A stretch of DNA of 64,000 bases from Molanna angustata (taxonomy: Eukaryota; Arthropoda; Insecta; Trichoptera; Molannidae). The stretch is from contig OY754974.1 in NCBI GenBank assembly GCA_963576475.1, positions 11,428,904 through 11,492,903 on the forward strand. The letters run 5' to 3'. A program made the position numbers and the translations under genes. This document shows, one piece after another, positions 44,770 through 57,461 of this stretch (positions are counted from its first letter, which is position 1; each line of letters opens with the position of its first letter). The notes below the pieces were generated by a model that saw only the letters and a list, made by a program, of their open reading frames with translations, was not told the origin of the DNA and made no database searches.

Positions 44770-46545
44770 TAAAGCAATCAAAATGTTAGTGTCTGTGTGT
44801 GTGTGTGTTTGTCTCACGCCTTCTGAAAAACCAAGAGCATCTATAAATCTAATTTATGTGCGAACATGTACCAGTATACCTGATGCAGTGTCACGCTAAA
44901 AATAATGCGATAAAAATATTTCAATAATTATTTTTTTCATACAAAATTTTCCATGTCATATCTGTCAAAAATGTGTACATTTTGCACGCAAATATCTGTT
45001 AGTATAAAAGTTAGAAGTACGTATTTACACGAAAAAAAATATATTTTCAAGATTAACTTAGCGTTTACGTGAAAAAAATGGTGAATATTTTGTATAATTA
45101 TAATGTTTAACTTATTTTAAAAGTAAGCGTTTTGTACATACAGCGTCGCCATTTTTATCTCTTTCCATACAATATTTCTTAATTCTTCCGAATGAAAATT
45201 TTCTTGAAAATAATAAACCTTTGAAATAAATGTGATTATGAAATAATAAAATGAAACACAAGACTTTATAGCAAGTTTTAAGACATATATTGTAAAAATG
45301 TGTTTATTATTAGTAAAGATATAGGCATACTAAAATTGAATAATTTGTAAATAATATTTGATTTTTCTGACAATTTTCATTTTTATGGCATCGAACAAAC
45401 CAATGTAGGTACCTAAAAATTCAAAAAAATGTCTCAAACCATTTGATATTTTTTACGTATTGGAATGGTTACTATGGTAACGGACGCATTCTGATATTCA
45501 AATAAAATTTGTTAAGAATCGAATTTATTTAGAACATTGTTGTAGGTAGGTACCCACCTATTACTTTTTACTTACAAATCAACAATATACTGATTTCCTA
45601 TCGGAAAATTATTTTATTTATTTATTTACGTATGTATGAATGTTTGCATGTATGCGATGTGCTCCTAAACCGTTTGTCCGATTACAATGAAACTTTGGTG
45701 AATTGTCGAGCGTATGCCCAGGATGGTTTCTGGATTTAAATTTTGTTCTTATTCTTCTTCTTCTTCGTGTATTTGGTCATTTTACCTATGAAGGGGGAGT
45801 ATCCTGGTAAAAGAAGGTCCGACTGTCCTTCCATCTCTTCGCAGGTCTTCCAGGACGGTTTGAGGATTTTAACTTTTTTATTCTTCTTCTTCTTCATCGT
45901 GTATTTGGTCATTTTACCTATGAAGGTGGACTATTCTGGAAAAAAAAGGTCTCTTCGCAGGTTTCTAGATTTAATTTTTTTTCTTCTTCTTCTTCTTCAT
46001 CGTGTATTTGGTCATTTTACATATGACGTTGGAGTATTCTGGGAGAAGAAGGTCCAACTGTCCTTCCATCTCTTCACAGGTCTTCCAGAACGGGTTCTGC
46101 ATATAAACTTTTTTCATCTTTTTCTTCACCGTGTATTTGGTTATCTTACCTATGAAGATGAACTATCCTGGGAGAAGAAGGTCCAATTTTCCTTCAGTCA
46201 CTTCGCAGGTTTCTGGATTTAAACTTTCTTCTTCTTCGTCATCGTCGTGTATTTGGTCATTTTACCTATGATGTTGGAGTATCCTGGGAGAAGAAGGTCC
46301 AACTGTCCTTCCATCTCTTCGCAGGTTTCTGGATTTAAACTTTTTTCTTCTTCTTCTTCATCGTGTATTTGGTCATTTTACTTATGAATGTGGACTAACC
46401 TGGGAGAAGAAGGTCCAATTGTCATTCCAACTCTTCGCAGGTTTCTGTATTTAAACTTTTTTCTTATTCTTCTTCTTCTACGTGTATTTTTGGTCATTTT
46501 ACCTATGAATTTGGAGAATCCTGGGAGAAGAAGGTCCATGGCCCA
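44760..46545 (+). mobile_element. Hel-2 unit 1 (Helitron-like, 3'-truncated)
   Basis: Starts TCTACAGTAATAAAGCAATC after AAA, then a TG tract, tttgtctcacgccttctg and about 0.95 kb shared with units 2 and 4. Next comes a TTC-rich minisatellite of seven or so units of about 117 bp (45725-46540: cgtgtatttggtcattttac; gagtatcctgg; agaagaaggtcc). The 3' CTAG end is absent. Long frames here are repeat artefacts. Confidence 0.6.
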
Positions 46546-46559
46546 TCACTCTTAAGTCC

Positions 46560-46596
46560 ACATACTCTCTTTTATACACACACACACCCACACACA

Positions 46597-46648
<52 letters not shown>

Positions 46649-46661
46649 CACACACACACAC

Positions 46662-46698
<37 letters not shown>

Positions 46699-46760
46699 CA
46701 CACACACACACACCCTCACACACACACACACACCCTCACACACACATACATATACACATC
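46560..46760 (+). repeat. (CA)n microsatellite with CCTC interruptions
   Basis: Two hundred bases of CA repeats regularly broken by accctcac, lying between Hel-2 units 1 and 2. Confidence 0.9.
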
Positions 46761-46796
46761 CTCTCTCTTACATAAGCGGAATAATAATTAAATAAA

Positions 46797-49355
46797 TCTA
46801 AAGTAATAAAGCAATCAAAATGTTAGTGTTTGTGTGTGTGTATGTGTGTGTGTGTGTGTGTGTTTGTCTCACGCCTTCTGAAAAACCAAGAGCATCTAAA
46901 AATCTAATTTATGTGCGAACGTGTACCTGTATACCTGATGCAGTGTCACGCTAAAAATAATGCGATAAAAATGCTGAATTTTAAAAATATTTCAATAATT
47001 ATTTTTTTCATACAAAATTTTCCAAGTCGTATCTGTCAAAAAAGTGTACATTTTGCACGCAAATATCTGTTAGTTTAAAAGTTAGAAGTACGTATTTACA
47101 CGAAAAAAATATATTTTCAAGTATAACTTAGCGTTTGAGTGAAAAACATGGTGAATATTTTGTATAATTATAATGTTTAACTTATTTTTAATGTAAGCGT
47201 TTTGTACATGAACGCCGCCATTTTAATATCTTTTCATACAATATTTCATTTTCCTACCGAATGAATATGTTCTTGAAAATAATAAACCTTTGAATTAAAT
47301 GTAATTATGAAATAATAAAATGAAACACAAGACATTACAGCAAGTTTTAAGACATATATTGTAAAAATGTGTTTATTATTAGTAAAGATATAGGCATAAT
47401 AAAATTGCATAATTTGTAAATAATATTTGATTTTTCTGACAATTTTCATTTTTATGGCATCGAACAAACCAATGTATGTAGGTACCTACATATTCAAAAA
47501 ATGTCTCAAACCATTTGATATTTTTTACGTATTGGAATGGTTACTATGGTAACGGAAAGATTCTGATATTCAAATAAAATTTGTTATGAATCGAATTTAT
47601 TTAGAACATTGTTGTAGGTAGGTACCTACCTAATACTATTTACTTACAAATCAACAATATACTGATTTCCTATCGGAAAATTATTTTATTTATTTATTTA
47701 TGAATGTATGAATGTATGCAAGCGATGTGCTCCTAAACCGTATGTCCGATTACAATGAAACTTTGGCGAATTGTCGAGCGTGTGCCCGAGGTGGTTTCTG
47801 GATTTAAACTTTTTTCTTATTCTTCTTCTTCTTCGTGTATTTGGTCATTTTACCAATGAAAGCGGAATATCCTGGGAAAAGAAGGTCCGACTGTCCCTCC
47901 ATCTCTTCGCAGGTCTTCCAGGACGGTTTCTGGATTTAAACTTTTTACTTCTTCTTCTTCATCGTGTATTTGGTCATTTTACCTATAAAGGTGGAGTATC
48001 CTGGGAAAAGAAGACGGTGCTTACATCTCTTCGCAGTTCTTCCAGGATGGTTTCTGGATTTAAACTTTTCTTACCCGAATGAAGGGACGGGATGTAATTG
48101 AAGGGAAGGGAGGCACTAAAGGGCCTGAAGGGACGGGAGGTATTAAAGGGCCTGAAGGGACGGGAGGTACTGAAGGGCCTGATTGGAAGGGACGTGATGA
48201 GGGATTGAAGGGACGGGATGTACTGAAGGGCCTGATGGGACGGGAGGTACTGAAGGGTCTGAAGCGACGGCTCCTGGAGTCTAATTATTTTTCTTCTTAA
48301 TTTTATGTAGACCTTTAAGGACAGTTTTAATACAAACTATTTCCTATAGATTAATCTTCTTCTTCTTTTATGAAGACCTTTTGCTCAGTTTTTATACAAT
48401 CTATTTCCAATAGTCTAATTCTTCTATTTTATGTATTTTTTCTTATTTTATGTAGACCATTGGGATTTTTTAAACAAACTATTTCTTATAGTCTTATACT
48501 TATTCTTCTCTTTTTTATTTAGACTTTTGGGTTCGTTTTAAGTCTAATAGTCTATTGTGCAGAAATATTATTAACGATATGCACACTTGATGAAAATACA
48601 TATGTAAAAACGAATGGGATGTGGGATGTGAAGATGTAACCTGCACTAGAATCTTTTCAATACTTTTGTTTAATCAAATTTAAACCATTTATATCATCCT
48701 ATTTTAAATAATTTTTAACACCTACATAATATATTTGATTTCGTTGACAATATTTAAAGAAAGGGAGCTGTGGCCATTACTGAATTCTTCACAACGTTTA
48801 TATTCAAATTATTTACCATAGTTTAAGTCTTCTTCTTCTTCGTTAATGTAGACTTTTGTGTCAATTTTAAGTTCATCAGTCTAATTGTGCAAAAATATAA
48901 TGCACACTTGATGAAAAAATATAAAACGAATGGGATGTGACCAACACTGGATCTTTTCAGTACATTTGTTTAATCAAATTTTAACCACATCCCAACATCC
49001 AAAATTACTAAATATTCAATAGGTAAGTACATATTACAATTTGTTTTCGATGATAATATTTAAAAATGGGGGTTGTGGCCAAACCAATCTCTTTACAATG
49101 TTGATAAACAGTCATATTTAAAACCATTTCGAATAGTGAAGAAATTGTATATTATACTTCATTCACACTTTATAGCAATATATAAAAAATAATGGGTTGT
49201 GGCCATCACTTGAACATTTTACAATCAAATTCAATCATATTTCAAACCACTTTTCATAGTCTTTTGCAAAATAATTGGGTGACAATATTATAAAAACGAT
49301 TGCTTTTTCCTTCATAATTTTACATTCTTGGCCAACGGCGGGACATAAAAGCTAG
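46797..49355 (+). mobile_element. Hel-2 unit 2, complete
   Basis: From TCTAAAGTAATAAAGCAATC to ggcgggacataaaagCTAG, followed by T; 2559 bp. Internal order: TG tract; shared 1-kb block; TTC/117-bp minisatellite; a GGGACGGGAGG-rich minisatellite (48080-48260); about 68-bp tagacctttgg...tataca units (48300-48540); then about 150-bp units with gggttgtggcc (48560-49320). 5'-TC, 3'-CTAG and A/T flanks suggest a Helitron, though the 3' hairpin (gccAACggc) is weak. No Rep/helicase gene. Confidence 0.6.
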
Positions 49356-49356
49356 T

Positions 49357-50045
49357 AAATAATAAAAATACTTTACTACTTACACTACACACACAAACCA
49401 AAATGTATTTGACACATGTATGTAACTGACATTAGATTTAGATAATTGATGTATCGATCATATGTATTAATCCATGTAATAAACTATCTAATGTTGTATG
49501 TGTTAATTAAAAAATAAAATAAAATAAATAAATAATAAAAATACTTTACTACTTACACTACACACACAAACCAAAATGTATTTGACACATGTATGTAACT
49601 GACATTAGATTTAGATAATTGATGTATCGATCATATGTATTAATCCATGTAATAAACTATCTAATGTTGTATGTGTTAATTAAAAAATAAAATAAAATAA
49701 ATAAATAATAAAAATACTTTACTACTTACACTACACACACAAACCAAAATGTATTTGACACATGTATGTAACTGACATTAGATTTAGATAATTGATGTAT
49801 CGATCATATGTATTAATCCATGTAATAAACTATCTAATGTTGTATGTGTTAATTAAAAAATAAAATAAAATAAATAAATAATAAAAATACTTTACTACTT
49901 ACACTACACACACAAACCAAAATGTATTTGACACATGTATGTAACTGACATTAGATTTAGATAATTGATGTATCATAATGTATTAATCCATGTAATAAAC
50001 TATCTAATGTTGTATGTGTTAATTAAAAAATAAAATAAAATAAAA
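49357..50045 (+). repeat. 173-bp tandem repeat, 4 units
   Basis: The motif aataaaaata starts at 49361, 49534, 49707 and 49880, exactly 173 bp apart. Units look identical except for a four-base loss in the fourth (gtatcataatg). Each ends in an A-rich taaaataaaataaat run, which may be the remnant of a poly(A)-like tail. The block sits between the 3' end of unit 2 and the truncated unit 3. Confidence 0.9.
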
Positions 50046-52080
50046 TAAAAAACTGTCCTTCCAACTTTTCGCAAGTCATCCAAGACGGTTTTTGGATATA
50101 AACTTTTTTCTTCTTCTTCTTCTTCATCGTACATTTGGTCATTTTACCTATGAAGGTGGACTATCCTGGGAGAAGAAGGTCCAATTTTCCTTCCATATCT
50201 TTGCAGGTATCTGGATATAAACTTTTTTCTTCTTCTTCTTCGTGTATTAAGTCATTTTACCTATGAAGGTGGAGTATCCTGGGAAAAGAAGGTCCTTTCA
50301 TCTCTTCGCGGTTCTTCCAGGATGGTTTCTGGATTTAAACTTTTCTTAAGCGACTGAAGGGGCGGGATGTCATGAAGGGAATGGAGGCACTAAAGGGCCT
50401 GAAGGGACGGGAGGTATAAAAGGGCCTGAAGGGACGGGAGGTACTGAAGGGCCTGATTGGAAGGGACGTAATGAGGGATTGAAGGGACGGGAGATACTGA
50501 AGGGCCTGAAAGGACGGGAGGTACTGAAGGGTCTGAAGCGACGGTTCCTGTAGGCTAATTCTTTTTCTTCTTAATTTTATGTAGAACTTTATGACAGTTT
50601 TTATACAAACTATTTCCTATAGTCTAATTCATCTTCTTCTTCTTTTATGTATACATTTGGGTCAGTTTTTATAAAAATTATTTCCTATAGTCTAATTATT
50701 CTTCTTCTTCATTTACGTAGACTTTTGGGAGAGTTTTAATACAAACTATTTCCAATAGTCTTATTCATTTTATTCTTCTTTTATGTAGACCAAGGGTGAG
50801 TTTTTATACAAACTTTTCCTATAGTTTAATTATTATTCTTTTATATAGACCTTTGAATCAGTTTTTATGTATATTTATTATTTCCTATAGTCTAATTCAT
50901 CTTCTTTTATGTAGACCTTTTGGTCAGTTTTTATACAAACTATTTCCAATAGTCTAATTATTCGTCTTCTTCTTTTTTGTAGACCTTTGGGTGAGCTTTT
51001 ATACATACTCTTTCCTATTGTCTAATTCCTCTTTTTTATGTAGACCTTACAGTTTTTACACAAACTATTTCCTTTAGTCTTTTTCTTCGTTTTCTTATTT
51101 TATGTAGTACTTTGGTGAATTTTATACAAACTATTTCCTATAGATTAATCTTCTTCTCCTTTTATGAAGACCTTTTGGTCAGTTTTACTTTTAGTCTAAT
51201 TCTTCTATTTTATGTATTTTTTTCTTATTTTATGTAGACCATTGGGATAGTTTTTTATGCAAATTATTTCTCATAGACTTTTGGGTTAGTTTTAAGTCTA
51301 ATAGTCTATTGTGCAGAAATATTATTAACGATATGCACACTTGATGAAAATACATATGTAAAAACGAATGGTATGTGGGATGTGACGATGTAACCTGCAC
51401 TAGAATCTTTTCAATACTTTTGTTTAATCAAACACCTACATATTTGATTTCGTTGACGATTTTTAAAGAATGGGGGTTGTGGCCATTACTGAACTCTTCA
51501 CAACGTTTATATTCAAATTAAAAACTATTTACTATAGTTTAAGTCTTCTTCTTCTTCGTTAATGTAGACTTTTGTGTCAATTTAAGTCTATCAGTCAAAT
51601 TGTGCAAAAATATAATGCACACTTGATGAAAAAATATAAAAACGAATGGAATGTGACCAACACTAGATCTTTTCAGTACATTATTTAATCAAATTTTAAC
51701 CACATTCCAACATCCAAAATTACTAAATTTTCAATAGGTACATATTACAATTTGTTTTCGATGATAATATTTAAAAATGGGGGTTGTGGCCAAACCAATC
51801 TCTTTACAACGTTGATAAACAGTCATATTTAAAACCATTTCGCATAGTCCATGCGTGCAGAAATTGTATATTATACTTCATTCACACTTTATAGCAATAT
51901 ATAAAAAAGAATGGGTTGTGGCCATCACTTGAACATTTTACAATTCTTAAACTCAATCAAATTTCAAACCACTTTTCATAGTCTGATTTTGCAAAATAAT
52001 TGGGTGACAATATTATAAAAACGATTGCTTATTCCTTCACAATTTTACATTCTTGGCCAACGGCGGGACATAAAAGCTAG
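50046..52080 (+). mobile_element. Hel-2 unit 3, 5'-truncated
   Basis: Begins inside the TTC-rich minisatellite (ctgtccttccaacttttcgc) and continues through the GGGACGGGAGG repeats (50340-50540), about ten tagaccttt...tatttcctatagtc units and the gggttgtggcc units. It ends ggcgggacataaaagCTAG then T. The tagaccttt block is longer than in unit 2. Confidence 0.6.
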
Positions 52081-52183
52081 TTTATAATAAAATTAACTTT
52101 TCTCCTCTGACATGAAATAATTGGCACATAGCACTCTTTAAAGGGTGAATTGCCTTAAACAAAAAAAAAAGTAAAAATATATA

Positions 52184-52209
52184 TCTAAAGTAATAAAGCA
52201 ATCAATATG

Positions 52210-52293
<84 letters not shown>

Positions 52294-54519
52294 TCTCACG
52301 CCTTTTGAAAAACCAAGAGCATCTAAAAATCTAATTTATGTGCGAACGTGTACCAGTATACCTGATGCAGTGTCACGCTAAAAATAATGCGATTAAAATG
52401 CTGAATTTTAAAGATATTTCAATAATTATTTTTTGCATACAAAATTTTCCAAGTCATATCTGTCAAAAAAGTGTACATTTTGCACGCAAATATCTGTTAG
52501 TTTAAAAGTTAGAAGTACGTATTTACACGAAAGAAATATATTTTCAAGTATAACTTAGCTTTTAAGTGAAAAACATGGTGAATATTTTGTCTAATTATAA
52601 TGTTTAACTTATTTTTAAAGTAAGCGTTTTGTACAAATGTACATATAACCCCGCCATTTTAATATCTTTTCATAAGATATTTAATTTTCCTACCGAATAA
52701 ATATGTTCTTTAAAATAATATACCTTTGAAATAAATGTGATTATGAAATAATAAAATGAAACACAAGACATTACAGCAAGTTTTAAGACATATATTGTAA
52801 AAGTCTGTTAATTATTAGTAAAGATATAGGCGTAATAAAATTGCATAATTTGTTAAAAATATTTGATTTTTCTGACAATTTTCATTTTTATGGCATCGAA
52901 CAAACCAATGTAGGTACCTACATATTCAAAAAATGTCTCCATAACATTTATATTTTTCACATGTTGGAACATGGTTACTATGGTAACGGACACATTCTGA
53001 TATTCAAATAAAATTTGTTATAAATAGAATTCGAATTAATTTAGAACATCATTGTAGGTAGGTACCCACATACCTAATACTACTTAAAAACCAAGAATAT
53101 ACTGATTTTGTATAGGAAAATTATTAAACTATTTTAGGTTAACTACAATACACATTCAATATACCTACAAACTATTTCCTATAGTGAAATTCTTCTTTTT
53201 TCTATGTAGACCTTTGGGTGATTTTTTCTACAAACTATTTCTTGGGGTTTAAATCTTCTTCCTCTTCTTTTGTGAAGTCATTTGGGACAGTTCATAAATA
53301 AACTATTTCCTATAGTCTAATTTTTCTTTTTCTTAATTTATGTAGACCTTGGGTGAGTTTTTATACAAACTATTTCCTATAGTCTAATCCGTCTTCTTCT
53401 TCCTTTATGTAGACCTTTTGGTTAGTTTTTAAACAAACTATTTTTAAACAAACTATCCTTTAGTCTAATTCTTCGTTTTCTTATTTTATGTAGATGTTGG
53501 GTGAATTTTATATAAAATATTTCCTATAGTTCAATTCATCTTCTTCTTCTTTTATGAAGACATTTTGGTCAGTTTTTTATATAAAACATTTCCTAATGTG
53601 TAATTCTTCTATTTCATCTTCTATGTAGACCATTGGGTCAGTTTTTATAACAAACTATTTGTTATAGTTTTATACTTCTACTTCTTTTTTTATTTAGTCT
53701 TTTGGATTAGTTTCTGTCTAATAGTCTATTGTAACGAAATATTATAAACAACATGCATACTTGATGAAAATACATAAAAACGAATGGGATGTGACCAACA
53801 CTAGAATTATCTCATTACTTTTGTTCAATCAAATTTACACCATTTATTATATCATCATATATTGCTTAATTTTCAATAACTACACATTTCATTTTGATGA
53901 CAATATATAAAAAATCGGGGTTGTGGCCATTGCTGGATTTTCACAACGTTTATATTCATATTAAAAATTATTTAACATAGCTTAAGTCTTCTTCTTCTGT
54001 GATATAGACTTATGTGTCAGTTTTAAGTCTATCAGTTTTATTGTGCAAAACTATAATAAACTATATGCACACTTGACGAAAAATATAAAAACGAATGGGA
54101 AGGGACCAACACTAGAATATTTTCAGTACTTTTGTTTAATCAATTTTTAAACCATTTCCCATCATCCAAAATTACTAAATATTTAAAACACATTATTTGC
54201 GTTCGATGACAATATATAAAAATAGGGGTTGTGGCCAAATCCAAACTCTTTACGACGTTGTCTTTTTATAATAAGTCATATTTAAAATCATTTCCCATAG
54301 TCCATGCGTGCAGAATTTGTATGTGCTTATATATAAAACCAAATGGATTGTGGCCATCACTTTAAGATTTTACACCGCTTAAACTCAATTAAATTTCAAA
54401 CTACTTTTCAAACTACGGTTAAAAAAAATTATGTGTGACAATATTATGTAGGTATATAAACGATTGCTTATTCCTTCACTAATTTACATTCTTGGCCAAC
54501 GGCGGGACATAAAAGCTAG
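52184..54519 (+). mobile_element. Hel-2 unit 4, complete but lacking the TTC and GGGACGG blocks
   Basis: Starts TCTAAAGTAATAAAGCAATC, with a (TG)n tract of about 90 bp, then the shared block to about 53130. It passes directly to the tagaccttt and gggttgtggcc units and ends with CTAG before T. The missing minisatellite blocks show internal expansion and loss among units. Confidence 0.6.
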
Positions 54520-56030
54520 TTTCAAATAAAAACTAATGAAGAAGAAATAATAATAACATAAAAATACAAAATTTAATACAAACGAGTGGGTTGTTACCAA
54601 CGCTTAACTCCTCACCAACAAGTCATTCTATAAAGTATTCAAATTTCGTATGGAAAATATTCAGCATTTTCATGAAATGAGTTTGTTAAATTATTTTTTC
54701 ATTTAAATATTTTACCATGAAAACTTGATAATTTTACAAAGCCATTTTATGTATGTAATGTGTCTTTTTACCAATTTGAATATTAAAATTTCCTTGGGGT
54801 AACTTTGAAATATTTGATTGTTAAAAAAATTGAGAAGCACTATTCAGATATCCTTCAAAATATAATAGGGCCTACGTGAGTATCAGATATATGTACAAAT
54901 TTGCAAAATTTGAAAATAATCGAATGAATACTTTAGTCTTTAATCAATAAAAGATAGCTTTAACTATGTAAAATGCAATGGTGAAATAATGAAATTATAA
55001 ATACTAAATTTAGTTGCTAAAGACATAAAGGACATACAGATAATGAAGAAAACAAGACTAAAACTAACAATTCATACGTGGCTATATAATAAAGGGATTA
55101 ACTATTGTCAGCAAATTGTCAATCCTTAACAACATATTATGTATACAACAAATCTCACATAGGACTAACATAGTGAAACATAGACTGCACAATATAACAA
55201 CATATATTTTGTAACTAATTATTATGTAACTAGTATACCACCTCAGAACAGGCCTGGGCTAGTGTGATGAAATTTTCAGAATACAACATTATCTCAACAT
55301 GATACTAGTTGATAATCTGCAATTAAAAAAAAACCTTAAAAACTACCCACTATATCCGCTTGGCTTAGTGAGGAATAAAAACATGTTTGAGAAATAATAA
55401 TGATAATGTCCAAAAATAGGAAAAGGATGGGTAATGAAGGGGTGAAGGATCAAGGAATTATAGGTATATAGGTACATGGATAAGAAATGTAACTTCAGAA
55501 GCTTCTTGAAAACCACTAAGCTAGGAGCTTCTCTTATACCATTGGGTAATTGGTTTCACAGCGTGAATTGTGAACGAGTCGGTGTAGGAAGATGTGTGGT
55601 GTATTGATATTGAGTGCATTATGGTTTTGAGATCGTAAATTTAGGCCATGATGGGCGAATTTCTTTTTGAAGTACTAAGGTGTAAGAGGGTTCTCAAGTG
55701 CCTGATAAAGCAAGGAAAGAACATGGGAATTTATTTGTTCTCGGATTTTGACCCACTTCAACTGAGACACGTGAACAAATATTTTGAGTGTGTGGCTACG
55801 GCCATCGCACAACCCTATCGTATATTAACTGCACATCACTAGGTTTACTAGGCCTATAAATACGGCCATCTTGAAAAAATAATTATTCCGTCCCAATACT
55901 CCGACTGGTGCTCAGTGCTCGCTAATTTCGTACTCTCATTCCGAGTGCACGTGTTCGTTAGTAATTTTTCATACCTGTTTTCTATTAAAATATATTTTGT
56001 ATTATTAAGTGATTCATACTCTTTAAATCT
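54520..56030. other. relic-rich stretch: repeat Z copy 4 and a LINE tail
   Basis: A piece with acgagtgggttgttaccaac (54580) matches 1515-1545. Repeat Z copy 4 is split over 54836-54960 and 55255-55390. A LINE tail is listed separately. No host gene was recognised. Confidence 0.5.
55400..55680 (-). pseudogene. LINE C-terminal relic
   Basis: Minus strand, in shifting frames: TDSFTIHAVK, WNQLPNGIREAPSLVVFKKL, KLHFLSMY. This is the FTIHAxxxWN...FKxxL ending also seen at 4.5 kb. Frameshifts and stops make it non-coding. Confidence 0.6.
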
Positions 56031-56140
56031 TAAATACCTAGTAATCCATTTTTGAAATATAAATTAGCTATAAACCACTTGTTTTTTGAGTCACTTCGCG
56101 ACACTGAATACACTGTGTCACTTCGCGACACAAAAATACA

Positions 56141-56662
56141 CTGCCAACTAGTATCAAAGCTGCATTATACACCAACAACAACATCAGTAGATCATTATTA
56201 AATTCTAAAACTAAAAGAAATAACAAAGAAAAAAGTGGAGTTTATAGAATAACATGTGGTGACTGTAATGAACACTACATAGGACAGACATCACGTAACC
56301 TAAATATAAGAATTAACGAACACAGAAGATGCTTAAACAACAATAATTTCTCAGAATTTGCTAACCACATTATCCAAACTAATCACTCTTTCAATAACCA
56401 CAAACTAAAACTATTACATGAAACACAGAATAAAGGATACCGACTTAACAACTACGAAACGCTCGAAATACATAAACACATAAATTCCGGTATAAAACTT
56501 ATAAATAACCATACCTTTCATAACACTTCTCCAATACTTAATATATTCCCCATTAAAAACAAAAATACTTCACAATACCCCCCTCCCCCCACTAACCCAA
56601 CCAACCCTCAACCGCCACCCCCCTCGCTTCACAGACAGACACACACAAATTCAACATGTTAG
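56141..56662 (+). pseudogene. GIY-YIG endonuclease domain of a Penelope-like element
   Basis: Open frame without a start codon, ending TAG at 56660. It has NSKTKRNNKEKSGVYRITCG, NEHYIGQTSRNLNIRINEHR, EFANHIIQTNHSF and NYETLEIHKHINSG. The GVY...YIG pair, the catalytic-type Arg in RNLNIR and the following His/Glu residues identify the GIY-YIG nuclease that sits at the C-terminus of Penelope-type reverse transcriptases, where it nicks the target. RT is missing, so this copy cannot move itself. The end of the frame is Pro-rich, from a poly-C stretch. Confidence 0.85.
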
Positions 56663-56679
56663 TCTCGACACGCCGGTCG

Positions 56680-56720
56680 ATGGAAGGACAGCGCTTCCGA
56701 AACATGTCGCGAAGTGACTC
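56680..56720 (+). ncRNA. possible decayed hammerhead-ribozyme-like motif
   Basis: The stretch tcgatgGAAG-gacagcg-CTTCCGAAAC has a stem II-like hairpin followed by the conserved CGAAAC box. Box 1 should be CUGAUGA but reads UCGAUGG. Penelope-like elements are known to carry hammerhead ribozymes in their terminal repeats, so a decayed relic is plausible. Stem III is unclear, and catalytic activity is unlikely. Confidence 0.25.
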
Positions 56721-56819
56721 AAAAAACAAGTGGTTTATAGCTAATTTATATTTCAAAAATGGTTTATATTAACTACCACAAAATATCCGCCGAATCATTA
56801 AATGATACCTAGTAATCCA

Positions 56820-57400
56820 ATTATATGTCTCAACTTGTACTACCTTTATATAGTTGATTAAATAAGGATTATCGCCATCCGCGGCAATCTTACATATGGG
56901 ACTGTTGGTATGTAGTACACGCACGTAAAGCATAGTCAAATTATGTCAAACATATTATCTCGGTTCGATCCCAAAATAAAAGTTTAATTTGCGTACCGAT
57001 AGTATGTACATATGTATGTGATTTCGTTAATCATTCGCAGTCTGTATGTGATTTCGTTAACCATTCGCAGTCTTATATTTATTATCTATACACATTACAG
57101 CCACACATGCGTATAACCCTCATAAGTGCAAACACATATCGTATGCAGACATTTAACAGTTTCTCAAGTTTGTCAAGTTGATCAGTCAGTCCTCAAATAA
57201 ATACCGAAGTCTATCATACTAATAAGGAAGTATTCGATTCAGTCTCCATAAAACATTAAATTATTAGTAACATACTTGTCACAAGTCAACTATGTGTGTT
57301 GTATTTTTTTCATCTCTTAATCTACATAATATTATTTTGATTTTACTTGAAGAGAACTTAATTTTGAACAGGAAATGTTTGGCCATATCATTTTAATCGA
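56820..57400. other. AT-rich stretch without recognisable gene
   Basis: Only a short duplication (gtatgtgatttcgttaa with cattcgcagtct, at about 57015 and 57045) is seen. Confidence 0.4.
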
Positions 57401-57461
57401 ATATTTTTTATTATTGCATATGCGCAAACATTGGATTTTTTTTCCCTGTTGGGAGTCAAAG

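Larger units (their letters stand above)
56049..56804 (+). mobile_element. Penelope-like element fragment with target duplication
   Basis: A 756-bp insertion bounded by atacctagtaatcca at 56034-56048 and 56805-56819. Inside, 57-bp perfect inverted repeats (56046-56102 and 56704-56762, carrying tgagtcacttcgcgaca) flank an endonuclease frame. Inverted terminal segments and 5' truncation are known for Penelope-like elements. Confidence 0.8.

Noticed and set aside
45743..46222. 159-codon frame with FFFFFVYLVILPMK repeats
   Set aside because: It is the translation of the TTC-rich 117-bp minisatellite in Hel-2; units drift in frame and no homologue is recognised.
55648..55842. 64-codon ATG frame as the missing next exon of the Cys-rich gene
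   Set aside because: No acceptor in the right phase, it lacks the expected Cys pattern, and it adjoins a LINE relic.
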